Notes: generated by a model not told the origin, from the sequence alone. A stretch of DNA of 64,000 bases from Amaurobius ferox (GCA_951213105.1 OX578144.1:86193015-86257014), one strand, 5' to 3'. Shown: positions 48,522-60,213, counted from the first letter of the stretch. Made by a program: numbers and translations.

Positions 48522-48600
48522 TCCGTCCCAGTAGTTTAATTGGGAAAGCTTCAGTAAAACGATCCACGGTCCGAATCCCAGCTGTTCCACCAGACAAATT
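48522..48600 (+). repeat. tRNA-derived block (SINE-like)
   Basis: CCCAGTAGTTTAATTGGGAA is A-box-like and CGGTCCGAATCCC differs from the B box consensus by one base. No acceptor pairing. Probably a second SINE C head. Confidence 0.5.
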
Positions 48601-49509
48601 CCGTTACACAATTAACTAAGCTCCAGAAGTTTGCTGAAAATATTTCTGACAGCCCTTGTGCATTTTCCAATTTCATCCCTTGTGCAATAAGATTGTTTTC
48701 GATTTGATAGCATTTTACGTTAATAAGAAACCGATTTTGAGCTGTATCAAATTAATAAGCAGAAAAATATTTAGTTCGCGACAATGAGAAATTTGCTTTT
48801 GTAATTACTTTGTTTAATTGTTTCTAAGAGTCAACAGTAAGACGTCGATTGTTTACTGAATTTATCATTACATTTTGATCATTATTGAACATAACAATCA
48901 TTGTTGAAAACTATTTAATTAAAAAAATCAACTATAAATCATTTAACTGCATTATTAATTACACTGCAACCGTGTCTGTTCATAACAATCATAATGGCGA
49001 AACTCCCATGATAATCAAGAAAAAAACATATAATTGTTCGCTATTCGATCATCTATGTGACGTTTCGGCAAACAACAGATCACAGAGAAGTTGAGCGTTG
49101 TCTCGACCTATAAAATCTTTGTGACCTATAAAATATCGACCTGTAAAACAATATAAAATTTAGCAGTCCTAAATTTCATATTAATTAATATGTAATTAAC
49201 TAAAGCCAAAATTAAAATTCTAAGTCCAACTTGCATATCTGTGCTTTCATATTTATCTGTATGCAAAATTTCTTACTGTTCATTTATAGTTGTTCACAAT
49301 GAAACGACAAAAATTCTCAGTGATTATTTAGTATAGAAAAAACACATTTTGTCTATTGTGGAGTATTATCGAATATTTTAAAATGATTGATAAATAATAA
49401 TTGATAAATAATACTTCCTAATTATCTTAAAATATAGTAACAATCTGGCATAAGAATTGAACTCCTTAAAAGTCTGTCTTGAATGTATTCTACACTATTT
49501 ATTTAATTA
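48601..49509. other. AT-rich stretch, nothing recognised
   Basis: No feature can be supported in this gap. Confidence 0.4.
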
Positions 49510-49860
49510 ATCGGCATTTTAAAACAAACCATCCTTGAATGAGCAGTACTCATATTAAACACCAAGAGCAAAACAACCCTTTACATTTCTCCTCAAAATA
49601 CCACAAGAATAACTCTGTTTCTTTGTTGTGTCAAGACGTTTTGGACTTATACATCTGTACGTGGCAAGTATTAATAGTTACTCTATAAAAATGGAAAATA
49701 CTCCGACTTTTTGTTAAAACAAGTTTCATCAGTCTTTCATACCACAATGTTAACAATTATGTAAGATGTCAAAATGTAAAGTGCACCATGAATTTGCAAT
49801 TTGCATTTATTTTGAATGAACTTGAGATTATGATATAATTTGTCTATGTGGATATAAAAT
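49510..49860 (+). repeat. Leader-exon segment X, copy 2
   Basis: Diverged copy. AACTCTGTTTCTTTGTTGTG and ACATCTGTACGTGGCAAG match the exon core and donor of copy 3 with changes; GTACGT replaces GTAAGT. The downstream TTTTGTTAAAAC and GTTAACAATTAT blocks are shared. No start codon in the expected place. Confidence 0.5.
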
Positions 49861-51066
49861 TTGTATTATGAACACAAGTAGTTAAAGATGCAGTATGGAA
49901 GTTAAATGTCGAGTTGGTCAAAAAATACTTGGCGATCTTAGCAAAGAGTTCAGCAATAGATGTCGATAATGTGAGAAATGTTTAAGAATCCATACAGAAT
50001 AAAGCTAAAACATTTTGTTTCGAAATATATTTGAAGTACATTTCATTCTGAAATTCACAAACAAAGATTTGATTTTAAAGTAGAGAAAATGGTCCAATCA
50101 ATGTGAAAGTTTAAGACAATGTATAATTCAGTAAAGCAACCACAATAGCAGTATTAAATGCAAAGAAAGCAAAAGTGCCACAAACTCGTTCATAACCAAG
50201 TAGAACAGTGGTAATATTTAAATTCAGCTGTCATCAAGGAGTACTATTTCCCAATAGCATATTTGAAGTTCGAACGGACATGTACAGAGGAAGGTCTAAT
50301 TCAGAAATCGATCTCAAAATAGAGTAATAGAAATAAAGAATAAGAAATCAAGATTTGCACCTTGAGGAAAAAAAAACAATCGTAAGTTTAATGTCACAAA
50401 CCAATAATTCAGATCAAACAACACACTTGATTTTACCCCATTATGCACGAATATGATCAATTTCACTAACTATACTTTGATATTCATAAAAACAAAAACT
50501 TCGGAAAGTACGCAAGGTGGATCAAAGACTCCGTTAAAAAGCAAAATATATTAAATTTGAACGGTGGTGTAGAAAATCAGGTGGAATTCAGAAGCCATGC
50601 TCAATGTTCAGGCAATGTTCATGCACTAGAAATCGTTACCATGTGAGTCGTAAGTCATATACAAATCAGAAACTTAGAAATCAGAACAAATAAACATTAA
50701 GGACTTCCTGTTACGGCATTATTTACGGATGTAACAAACATCATCTATTATGGATGTTTTAATGAAAAATGATTTAGAAACCAATAATTGGTATATATAA
50801 TTAGTATTTGTAATAATTTTAATATCAGTTAAAGGCCTATATGTTGAAAGCAATATAGAAATCTCTCAATACAATTATAAATTATTAATCAAGAAATTTG
50901 CAAACTTATTTTAAAAATAATGTGATCCGAACTTTGGAGACACCCCGTATTTTCAGTTTCTGTAAATATGAACCTGATTATTAACGATTCGTACGTATTC
51001 AGTCTTATGTTTCGGAAATCTAAAGCCAGATGTATGGTAGGATTGAATTTGTCGGTCTCAACAGAG
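49861..51066. other. AT-rich stretch; lone mariner-end-like motif
   Basis: CCGAACTTTGGAGACACCCC (50928-50947), inverted as GGGGTGTCTCC, resembles a mariner terminal repeat. No partner was found, so no element is called. Confidence 0.35.
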
Positions 51067-51367
51067 GTTAGCAAAGGACCTAAATGGGCAGATGGTTAAG
51101 ACACGGGGATTGGACTCGGAAGTCTCGAGTTCGATGTATGATTCTTCCCAAACCATCTGCGTGATAACGCGGAGCACGGACGATTTAAATTTTTGGCTCC
51201 GAAAATCCTTCCAAGAGGTTGATGGCAGAGAAGGTAGATCGGAACCTTGTGGACATCGCCCCAACTGGTTTCCAGTCTAAATTGGGTGACAGTATCTCGG
51301 AACTCCAAATAGATAACTTACACTTTCAGGTCGGTCATATGGTCTCGGTCAAAAGAAATAAAGAAAT
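51067..51367 (+). repeat. SINE family B, copy 2
   Basis: GGGCAGATGGTTAAGACACG is the head region and CTCGAGTTCGATGTATG the B-box region. GCGTGATAACGCGGAGCACG and TCTAAATTGGGTGACAG match copy 1. A-rich tail with AAAGAAAT units (about 51351-51367). Overlapping frames on both strands are by-products. Confidence 0.75.
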
Positions 51368-51548
51368 GAGTTCGAAAAAAGATTGTAAGCAGCTATTTTT
51401 CTTGATAATATTGCAAATATCGAATATTACAAGTTAATGACATATTTGCTATAATAAGTGAAAATCTCATTCACAAATAGTATCACATTTACTAGGAGAG
51501 CAATCCTGACTTTGTAAACGCCCCTCTATGTGAATTAATAAAAGTTAT

Positions 51549-52432
51549 TGTGAGACCAGAAATAGATCTCACACTTGTAATTGTGAGACAGCTTTATGCC
51601 AGTAATTTATTGTGTCTGAAACAGCAGGTAATATATCCAGTCTGAATGACGCCAGTGTTTATGACACATGAACCCAAAGGTCAGATAAAATCATAAATTT
51701 AGGGTCGTCGGGACAGAGGGGTCGAACGAAATCTTAAAATGTGAAGTTACGACATTGGATATAAAGGTTAACCAATTGAGAATATGTTTGTAACGTCACC
51801 CTAAAGGCCGCAAATGAGAGCAAAGGAGGTGTCGAAAGCCCAGGCCATCCAACTCATCCGAGGACATAGAGCAGTAAAATGGATGTCCGGAGCAAAGGAG
51901 GTGTGTCAGCCCTGAGGCAAAAAGAGCCACAACCTATGACATAAGTACGATGACACTTGGTTAAGACTTAACAGATTAACAGATCAACATTACTGAGCAT
52001 GAGACACACAAAACGACTAGATATGTGGAGAGAACAGTCTAAGTACGAGTGTTCAAGCCAGCAGTACAATATGAACGGCAAATTACGAGTAGGCGAATTA
52101 CACTACGAGTTGATTCCAGTAATATGATCGGCGAAGTAAGTGCTAGTGGCCAAGCTAAGACAGCCTTGGAGGTATGTGCCCATTAAAATTTACAGATCTA
52201 AACACATTTTAGACATTTTAACAAATGGTCTCACAATGTATCCCTCCGCCGAAATAATTAATAAGAAGAAGAATTGTTGCAATTAAGTAATTAAGTATTT
52301 TATGTTGTTAATAAACGATTTATTGTTAAAGTTAGAATGGTGCAATCAATGCAGTATTATATTAATTAATATTCTTCTACAGAACTCGCGCAAAAGATAA
52401 ATAATTGGAGGGTTATCAGCGGCAAACAACGC
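51549..52432 (+). mobile_element. TGTGAGACC element, copy 2 (LTR-like)
   Basis: Starts TGTGAGACCAGAAATAG. It shares the block order of copy 1, with GGAGGTATGTGCCC (donor-like, 52168-52181), TGGTCTCACA (52226-52235), CCCTCCGCCG, AATAAACG (52311) and TTCTACAGAACTCGCG (acceptor-like, 52375-52390). Its right half is part of the 481-bp tandem duplication. Confidence 0.65.
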
Positions 52433-53132
52433 AATGCAAAATTTAATGAGTTCCACTATGTACGATTTCACGACCATGTTAATTTAGCAGTAGTATAAAA
52501 AATAATATTATTATATTTTTTAAAATGCGCACCACATTTATATCACACATAAATGTAAATGTATTACAGTTTTGAGACAAAACAGTGTACAAGCTCTCTT
52601 AATAGTATATCCATGTTTCATTAATAGTACTTATTGCAGATTGAAAAATAAGGTATGTGCCCATTAAAATTTACAGATCTAAACACATTTTAGACATTTT
52701 AACAAATGGTCTCACAATGTATCCCTCCGCCGAAATAATTAATAATAAGAAGAATTGTTGCAATTAAGTAATTAAGTATTTTATGTTGTTAATAAACGAT
52801 TTATTGTTAAAGTTAGAATGGTGCAATCAATGCAGTATTATATTAATTAATATTCTTCTACAGAACTCGCGCAAAAGATAAATAATTGGAGGGTTATCAG
52901 CGGCAAACAACGCAATGCAAAATTTAATGAGTTCCACTATGTACGATTTCACGACCATGTTAATTTAGCAGTAGTATAAAAAATAATATTATTATATTTT
53001 TTAAAATGCGCACCACATTTATATCACACATAAATGTAAATGTATTACAGTTTTGAGACAAAACAGTGTACAAGCTCTCTTAATAGTATATCCATGTTTC
53101 ATTAATAGTACTTATTGCAGATTGAAAAATAA
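52171..53132 (+). repeat. 481-bp tandem duplication, nearly identical
   Basis: Unit 1 is 52171-52651 and unit 2 is 52652-53132, both starting GGTATGTGCCCATTAAAATT. The only differences noticed are around the AATAAGAAGAAG and AATAATAAGAAG run. The duplication covers the right half of the TGTGAGACC element plus about 220 bp of flank and is recent. Confidence 0.95.
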
Positions 53133-53469
53133 AGTATGGCATTTCTGATATGCAGTGGTGCTAAAGAAATTGCCACACTAACATAGTTCCATGAATTTGG
53201 TGGAGAAAGATACAGTAAAATATTTAAATTAATGCATTTATAGCTTTTAATATGTATGACTATATTGAGGGAGGTGGTGTGTAGTAATGTACAACTATTA
53301 TTTATTTAAGCGTGGTGGTTAGTCCTGGCATTCTTATTTTATTAAGTATTTAATAATAAAAAGTTTTTTATACTTTACAAAATAAGTTATTTTGTTAAAT
53401 TTTTGAGATGACAAGTTGTGATGTCTACTGTCCGTTACTGATGGCTAGAAGCGACACCTTGTAAATAAT
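53133..53469. other. AT-rich stretch, nothing recognised
   Basis: No feature can be supported in this gap. Confidence 0.4.
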
Positions 53470-53770
53470 TAAGCATTATCAATACATTACAGCTTGTTGA
53501 AATTGATTGTCGGTAGCATATCTCTTTTCATCTGGGTTCTTCTTCAAAGGTTTAAGGAGACGAAAATCTCTAGTTGCCAGGTCAGGGATGTAAGGTGTGT
53601 GTTAATGCAGATCCCAATAGAAGCTCTGAAATAGTTCGTTCGATTTTTTACGTCGACAGTGAGGGGTCTGACAGCACTATGGCACCACTTTAACACACGA
53701 TCACTTTATTACTTTATCACGGATCTCATCGTTTGACCATGTTTCCATAAGTGCCTCCATTTTTTAATGT
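53470..53770 (-). pseudogene. Internally deleted mariner transposase, copy 2
   Basis: On the minus strand, MEALMETWSNDEIRDKVI is followed closely by LFQSFYWDLH, then by HTPYIPDLATRDFRLLKP. The last is the mariner HPPYSPDLAPSDFHLF motif with the third catalytic aspartate still placed (PDLATRD). KKNPDEKRYATDNQF continues the C-terminus. Most of the catalytic core between the N-terminal piece and the last motif is missing. Inactive. The related copy is at 11105-11360. Confidence 0.8.
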
Positions 53771-54330
53771 TTGTTAAACAATGTGCCTGATATGTGCTGT
53801 CTAGTGACTGTCCAAACAAATAAAGATTCGAGTAAGTGCTATCGGAATGTAATTATCCAATTAAAATGCTTATTCGATTCTTAGCTATCTGCCAAGAATG
53901 ACGTCAAACTCGTCAATTAAGCATTCATGTTCCTTGCTCGGTAAAACGGCAGTTCTTCGGTAAATCTTGCACGCGTATGTTGAAAGACGAATGTTCTTGA
54001 AATAAAGGGATTGGGAAGTCTAGTAATTTTTTGTACAAAATAACTACACAATAATAAAATTTACCTGTGTATCATGCTTTGTTATCTTATTTTATGAGCG
54101 TCTTCGGGAATATTTTTTTTCTATCCTGTAAAACTCTCAAAACCGTAGATGTTATTTATTTTGTTTGACTTCTCTTATTTGATATTCGAAGCACGTGTTT
54201 GATAGATAATGACGGCAAAATTATGGAACATATGGCGTGTGAACGTGACAGACTGTACAGGGGTTTGCAAAAAATCCTTCAGAAACTGCTTTAAATCCAT
54301 AATTTTTCTCGAGTAAATAATTACAAACAT
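53771..54330 (-). repeat. Mariner 5' flank and terminus, copy 2
   Basis: Carries AAACAATGTGCCTGATATGT (53774-53793), CTGTAAAACTCTCAAAACCG and AATGACGGCAAAATTATGG in the same order as 11385-11725. The outer end was not resolved. Confidence 0.65.
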
Positions 54331-54627
54331 TTACTTGTTCATAGTATGTCTAAATAAAATTATTTGAAACTATAAAAGCAATTCTATGAAGAAATATTTT
54401 AGGTTTATTTAAATAAAAAATTACGAATCGACAATTAACTAAATTATTAAATGCAGTATATTGAATATAAATAGAAAAGTTGAAAGAATGTATTAAACTC
54501 AAATCAAAGATTTGGTTATGTCAGTGTAGTGCTGAAAAAAACATGAACATTTAAAAAAAGTACAATGCTAAGCGCATTATAAACTTTAACATATTTGACA
54601 TGACTGTTATTCGTAAGTCGTATAACA
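54331..54627. other. AT-rich stretch, nothing recognised
   Basis: No feature can be supported in this gap. Confidence 0.4.
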
Positions 54628-55415
54628 TCGCATTGCGCCGTATTAACCCACCATTTAAGCGTTAGTACGAGTTCAAGGAATATAATATATTAACAATACT
54701 ACACACAATTAACTGCACCCGTTTGAACTTTAAATTAACATCATTTATAAAGAGTATTCTATTCATTATTAAATCAATTATAACATTATGTAGCAGGCAT
54801 ATTTAAGAAGGAGATTGGACATGTGAGACCAGGCATACAAAAATTCCTGAACTGAATATGACTTTTATAATCTAATTTGCACATACCTTCTTGTTGTCTT
54901 TAGACGTTTGGTCTGCATTCGATTGATAATCGAAGCTTGTTTGCTTCACCATCTCTGTGACGACCGTCTCTTATTGATGCATATCCGCATCTCGTCTGTT
55001 GGAGATATCGTTCATCTCTATAGAACTTTTTGCATGTCTATTACCGACTCTGGTTGCTATTTCCAACATTTTTCTCCAACTGACCTTTGACTACATTACT
55101 ATCAACTGTTCTGTTTTCCTTCATATGTGAATCTCTAGTACCTTCTGTCTGTTGCCACCTCTTTTTGCTGAGATCTGATACGCCTCTTTGGCTATCATTG
55201 GTTGATCTCAAGGCGATGCGACAATACATCTTCCATATTGGTTTAACATTGAACCAATCTCGTGGATTCATCCTTTAGCTCAATTTTATAGCTTACTGAC
55301 CTCTCGGCTTAGGGCCGCTGTAAAACTGGCATTACTCAGACTGGGCTCCTTTGTCTGATCTGTTAGATATCATACATCTATATATAAACCTGTCTACGTG
55401 AATTCTGGTCTCACA
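54628..55415 (-). mobile_element. TGTGAGACC element, copy 3 (LTR-like)
   Basis: On the minus strand it starts TGTGAGACCAGAATTCACG (55415 down). It keeps GATCAACCAATGATAGCC, AAAAAGAGGTGGCAACAG, GAAGGTATGTGCAA and CTGGTCTCACA (54822-54832), then GGGTGCAGTTAATTG and GAACTCGTACTAACG near its end. The acceptor-like TACAG of the other copies is changed. Small frames on both strands carry no domain. Confidence 0.65.
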
Positions 55416-55437
55416 TATCTTAAGCTTTATGTAACCC

Positions 55438-55490
55438 ACTAACTGTAACCACCTACTAAAATGCATTCACAAACACACACATGCATAATA
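55438..55490 (+). repeat. Short dispersed repeat also at 12038-12090
   Basis: CCACTAACTGTAACCACC and AAAATGCATTCACAAACACA correspond to CCACTAACTATACTCACC and TAATGCATGTAAACACA. Both copies lie beside a TGTGAGACC element but in opposite orientation to it. Confidence 0.45.
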
Positions 55491-55979
55491 GGCAGAAACC
55501 GTTCTCAGTTTGTCTAAATTGTGTGCTCTTTCATTTTATCTTGATGAAGGATGACATTCTTAGCCTCAGAAACAAATTTAATACCTGTGACCGATTATGT
55601 TCTATAATACAAATTTTTACATAAGTTATTTTTAATAAATTATGTAAGAACTCCTCCACTTAATACCGTTTAATATATATCTTTCATAGTATTAAGTATC
55701 ATAGTGTTAAATATTCTGGTATCAAATATTTTATCACTGAATTGCTCTTGTGTATGATTAAACAGAAAAAAATCAGTGAATTTAGTGATAAGTAATATTA
55801 AAAAAATATTTTCTACCCCATTGCTTGATAAAATAATTTGGAGAAAGCCTGCTGCGTAAATATAATCTAATTCTGCTTATCTAAATATTAATAACTGTTT
55901 AATATTCTGACAGGAATACTCAATATAATAAAAATAATATATTTGCTGCACTGAATTCAGATCGCTATTTCATTTTAAA
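55491..55979. other. AT-rich stretch, nothing recognised
   Basis: No feature can be supported in this gap. Confidence 0.4.
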
Positions 55980-56340
55980 ACAAAGGGCCTTGCAAAGAGC
56001 AGTGCCTATTTCAACCAACAAAAGTAAAAAAATTCCTTTTCATCTTCCCTCAGGGAAATGCAAAAGAATGGCTCTTTCTTTGTTGTGGCATGTGCATTCA
56101 GTGCATCTGTAAGTGACAGGCATTAACAGTGACTTCATTGAAAAGAACTTTTTACAATGCTAGGGCTTTGTGTTAAAAGACATTTCATTCGTCTTTCTGG
56201 ACATCAAAAGGAGTTAACAATTATTTTGGATTTAAAAATATATAATGATCCACAAAACTATGAATTGAAATTTACTTTGAATAAGTTTATAAATATAAAA
56301 GAATCTGGTTAAACAGAACATCTAGTTTGATTAGTAAATA
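55980..56340 (+). repeat. Leader-exon segment X, copy 3 (best preserved)
   Basis: Contains the candidate exon at 56054-56108 and the shared downstream blocks CATTAACAGTGACTTCATTG and GTTAACAATTATTTTGGATT. The flanks are as conserved between copies as the exon, so the duplicated unit included intron sequence. Confidence 0.6.
56054..56108 (+). CDS. Candidate first coding exon, secretory leader
   Basis: A pyrimidine tract (56029-56050) ends in CAG at 56053. ATG at 56058 opens 17 codons, MQKNGSFFVVACAFSAS, with a hydrophobic core and small residues at the end as in signal peptides. The frame ends in phase 0 at the GTAAGTGA donor (56109). Acceptor, start and donor together in 60 bp fit the first coding exon of a secreted protein. 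No second exon was identified downstream, and other copies of the segment are broken, so this may be a relic or a chance arrangement. Confidence 0.35.
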
Positions 56341-56416
56341 AAATTGTCTGAAACTATATAGCAGTGAAATTTTTTTACACAGTATCTTATGTTCTAAAGT
56401 ATAATCAACGCATTTA

Positions 56417-57750
56417 AACTTGCAGTGATTTGAGCTGTAGAGATACATTTAACTACCTTATATTTCAACGTATTGTTTTAGCTGAATTACAAAAATCTTA
56501 TTTTGAGAAACTTTCAAAGAGTCATATAAAATGTTTAAATTATATACTGCACACATGATTCAATTTTCTTACACTCACGATACGTATTGGGTGTTTCATG
56601 ATTTGTAAAATATTTAAAAAAATAATTTATATATGATAATTTTCTTTTCCGTAACTTTATCTGAAGCTGTACAGTTGAGAATATTTTTCATCCTCAATAT
56701 CTTACATTTTTATAATCATGGTTCGCTGCGCTATAATCATAACTTGCAGCGATTTGGGATTTTACAGATACTGTTTCAGCTAAAAGTAAGAAATTTATCG
56801 TTAATCCAAAAATATTAACAAACAGTACTTTTTTTGGATTAATTACAAAAACATTATTTTGAGAAACTTGCAAACAAATCATATCAAAATTTTAAATTAA
56901 ATGCTGCTCACTTGATTCACTTTCCTTCAACTTACTATAAGTATGTGAGTGTCACGTACTTTTTAAAACATTTAATATACGAATTTATATATGAGAATTT
57001 TCTTTTTCGTAATTTTGTCTGAAACTGTACAGTTGAGAACATTTTAATTATCAATATCTTACATTATTATAATCATGGTAATCATATAACCATAACTTGC
57101 AGCGATTTGGGATCTTATGTATACTGTTTTAGCTAAAAGCACAAAAAGTACCATTAATCCAAAATTATTAACATGCAGTACATTTTTGAATGGATTACAA
57201 AAACATTATTCAGAGAAACTTGCAAATGAATCATATCAAATTTTTAAATTAAATGCTGCACACTTGGTTCACTGTCCTTCAACTTACGATAAATATGTGA
57301 GTGTCACGTACTTTTTAAAATACTTAATACACGAATTTATATATGAGAATTTCTTTTTTCGCTATTTTATCTGAAGCTGTACAGTTGAGAAAATTTTCCA
57401 TCCACAATATCTTACATTCTAATATATAATCATGACTTGTAGAAATATAATCAGAACTTGCAGCGATTTGAGATCCAACAAATAAATTTAACTAGCTTAA
57501 GTTTTTTTAATTATTTTGGCTGAAAACAAGCATATTTTTTATTAATTCAAGAATATTAACATGTAGTATTTTTCTGTATGAATAACAAACACAGAGTAAC
57601 TTCTAAACGAATCATGTCAAACGTTTAAAATAAATATTGCGCATTTGATACACTGTCCTTCAACTTATGACTAATAAGCGAGTGTAACGTGTTTTTTAAA
57701 ACATTTTTAATATGTGATTTTTTTATCGTAGTAAAACTTCCAGTATATAG
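56417..57750 (+). repeat. Four diverged tandem units of about 350 bp
   Basis: AACTTGCAG(C/T)GATTTG starts units at 56417, 56741, 57094 and 57455 (periods 324, 353, 361). Each unit contains GAAGCTGTACAGTTGAGAA (or a close variant), GAGAAACTT and a TTCAACTTA-containing block. The small frames at 56633-56882 and 57117-57374 lie in these units and lack domains. Confidence 0.85.
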
Positions 57751-59069
57751 GGTAATTCCTGGATAGTAGTCGCATCCGGTATAGATTGAGAGCCCTCCCC
57801 CTTAGTTCTGAAACTTACCTTAAGATGGTAATAGAGTAAACACTAACGGTGTGCCATTAAGTGGTTCAAATGTGTTTGATAAAAGTATTGCTTTCCTGTG
57901 CCGTTTTTTTAAAATTGAAAATGACAAATATCTAAGCTAAGTTGTAGAACGTATCACGAAATATTTTATTGTGCTACAAAAATTGTACATTATCGCTAAA
58001 ACTGTAGAAATGTCCGCGGATTCCTTGTTTAAGCGAAGCATAGTCTTCGTGTAGAGTGATATTTTTTTGTGATATCCCTATGTTTCCAGGGGCGTGAGGT
58101 GCGGTATCTCTTCCTTAGACATGTGTGCGCTCAAGAGTTATTTGAAAAATAAATAAAATTTTCATAATTATAAGAAGTCGATTTTTATCTTACTCCGTTA
58201 TTCATTGATATCTGTGTTGGTAGTATTCTTAAACTGAGTTTAAAATAAAAAGCAATCATTTTTTGAATTTAGTTAATTTTTTATAATTTACAAAACTGCA
58301 ATTTCGTTGTTTCTATCTTATTTATATTTAAATATACATATTTCTTGAAGAAAAATATTTACGTCCATTAAAATCCATTTATATCAAGTGCGGAGAGTGT
58401 TATTTATTTAATATCCGACTCATCCGGGAGATATGCCTCAATGAAGGGGTTTACAAAGTAAATTATAATTGCTTATTGAGTATTTTAAAATTTATTTTAT
58501 CCAAATATGTATGTTTTCTAAATGTAAATAAATGATTATGATTCCATACGTTTCATATTTGGGCATCTCAGAATATTAATTTGAATAAAGGTGCAGCATC
58601 TATCACGGATTTATCCTATTTTAAAAGATTTTATATAAATAAATATCTACTTGATTTTATTAAATCTAAAAGTAAATATTGTCATTTTATTCTTAGACAT
58701 TACTTTTGACATGAGTTCTAATATTTTACAGTTCATTCACCATAAGAATAAATTATTGATGAAAGATGTACACATATTTGGAAACAGATAATGATTCACT
58801 TGAACATTTCTTAGTTAAATATATTGAATCACATTCATCTAAATATGTACTTAAATTATACTTTTGATCCTAATTCGTTCTACCAAAAGCAATTTTAATA
58901 AATTCAAAGAATAAGTTCATTTTATATTTCTATGGAGTTAATTTGTATATGGCCTAATAATTATCGTCGTGATAACCGTCTCATTAAGAAATTGAATAAT
59001 GTTTGAAATAAGAAATTAAATAATGTTTGAAAATTAGTTTAGAAAACTTGAAAACTTTCTAAACTACGT
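57751..59069. other. AT-rich stretch, nothing recognised
   Basis: No gene signal. GTAGTCGCATCCGG near 57767 is a lone GC-richer patch. Confidence 0.4.
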
Positions 59070-59480
59070 AATTTTAGACAAAGGACCTTGCAATAAATAA
59101 TAACCATATCAACTATCTTAATTAAAAATATGTTTTAAATGCCCTGAGAGGGAAAGTGAGAAAGAAAAGAGGATAAAGAAAATAAAGTTATAGAATATAA
59201 TTACAAGATTACAGTGCATATTTATACACTTAGTGTGCTTGTAAAGGATATGTTTTTATTTCCTTGTCACTGCATAGGCAATCATAGAGTCTGTAAGTGA
59301 CAAGCAATTCAGTAAGTCAAGAGATAAAGACTATTAACAATGGTATGCATTTTGTTAAAATATATTTCGATCTTCTTCAAACAGAATTATCAAATTATTT
59401 TGACTTAAGTCAGGAAAATGATGAACAAAAGGCATGGAACTATTTTTAAACGAATTAAATGATTTAATGGATAAGTTATG
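59070..59480 (+). repeat. Leader-exon segment X, copy 4
   Basis: GAGTCTGTAAGTGACAAGCA (59287-59306) keeps the donor. Upstream, AAAGGACCTTGCAATAAATA matches AAAGGGCCTTGCAAAGAGCA of copy 3. The exon core has changed and the acceptor is lost. Confidence 0.5.
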
Positions 59481-59904
59481 GTAATGTTCAATGACAGTCT
59501 ATTAAAATAAAAAAAAATATTTAGTCAGTTTCAAGTGAGATATACGGATGCCATACAATTTTTATCGTTGCAGAAACATTAACGGTTAACCATTTTAGCA
59601 AAAAATGCATTAAAACATTTTTCAGAAATAAGAAAAGGGATATATATTTGAAACATGTGCTTCTATTATAAATCAATATGAAAATGCCAGTTTACAAACC
59701 GTATCTGTTAATTTAATAATTTTGATATAATGTTAACTTTATTCACACTAACAAAATGCATTGAAACATGTTTATATCACCTTATTATGGTGGGGTGGCT
59801 TTGTCTCTCTAACCTGAAGAAAATGGATAATTTTTATTTTTGACATACTTTTTTTTAAATACTGTTATTAATGACGTAATATGATGTTATTAAAGAAAAT
59901 TTAT
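59481..59904. other. AT-rich stretch, nothing recognised
   Basis: No feature can be supported in this gap. Confidence 0.4.
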
Positions 59905-59967
59905 GCTGTTATCAAAAAAATAATTTTATTGCAGACTAATTTCGACAGCACAGTTTCAACAAAAGTT

Positions 59968-60213
59968 TTATAAATTAACATTGTCTGGCAGACCGGTCCT
60001 CTGACGCCGCGTAGTTATCACCAAATATCGGCCTTGCCGAGCGGTTGTTACCCTTGGTCGACCTGGTACTGGTCGTCGGGTAACATCTCCAGTGGTTTGG
60101 AACCTCTGTGACAGTCTGGAGATCACACAATGAGGCACATTCAGAATTCGAGGCGTTTCGGTTTGGGATCGACCAGATTCCATAATTTTAATAATTCGTC
60201 CCTTCAAAAACAT
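59968..60213 (-). CDS. Truncated Tc1-like transposase, DNA-binding part
   Basis: An uninterrupted 81-codon frame from ATG 60213. GRIIKIMESGRSQTETPRIL begins a helix-turn-helix, VISRLSQRFQTTGDVTRRP is the second part, and PGRPRVTTARQGRYLV contains the GRPR AT-hook-like linker typical of Tc1 transposases. It ends at TAA 59968 with no catalytic DDE region, against about 340 residues in full-length relatives. If expressed it could bind terminal repeats without cutting. A TTG at 60219 would add two residues; the ATG at 60226 is out of frame. Confidence 0.7.
   Translation of the reverse strand: MFLKGRIIKIMESGRSQTETPRILNVPHCVISRLSQRFQTTGDVTRRPVPGRPRVTTARQGRYLVITTRRQRTGLPDNVNL

Noticed and set aside
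50928..50947. Mariner-like terminal repeat
   Set aside because: No inverted partner or transposase was found nearby.
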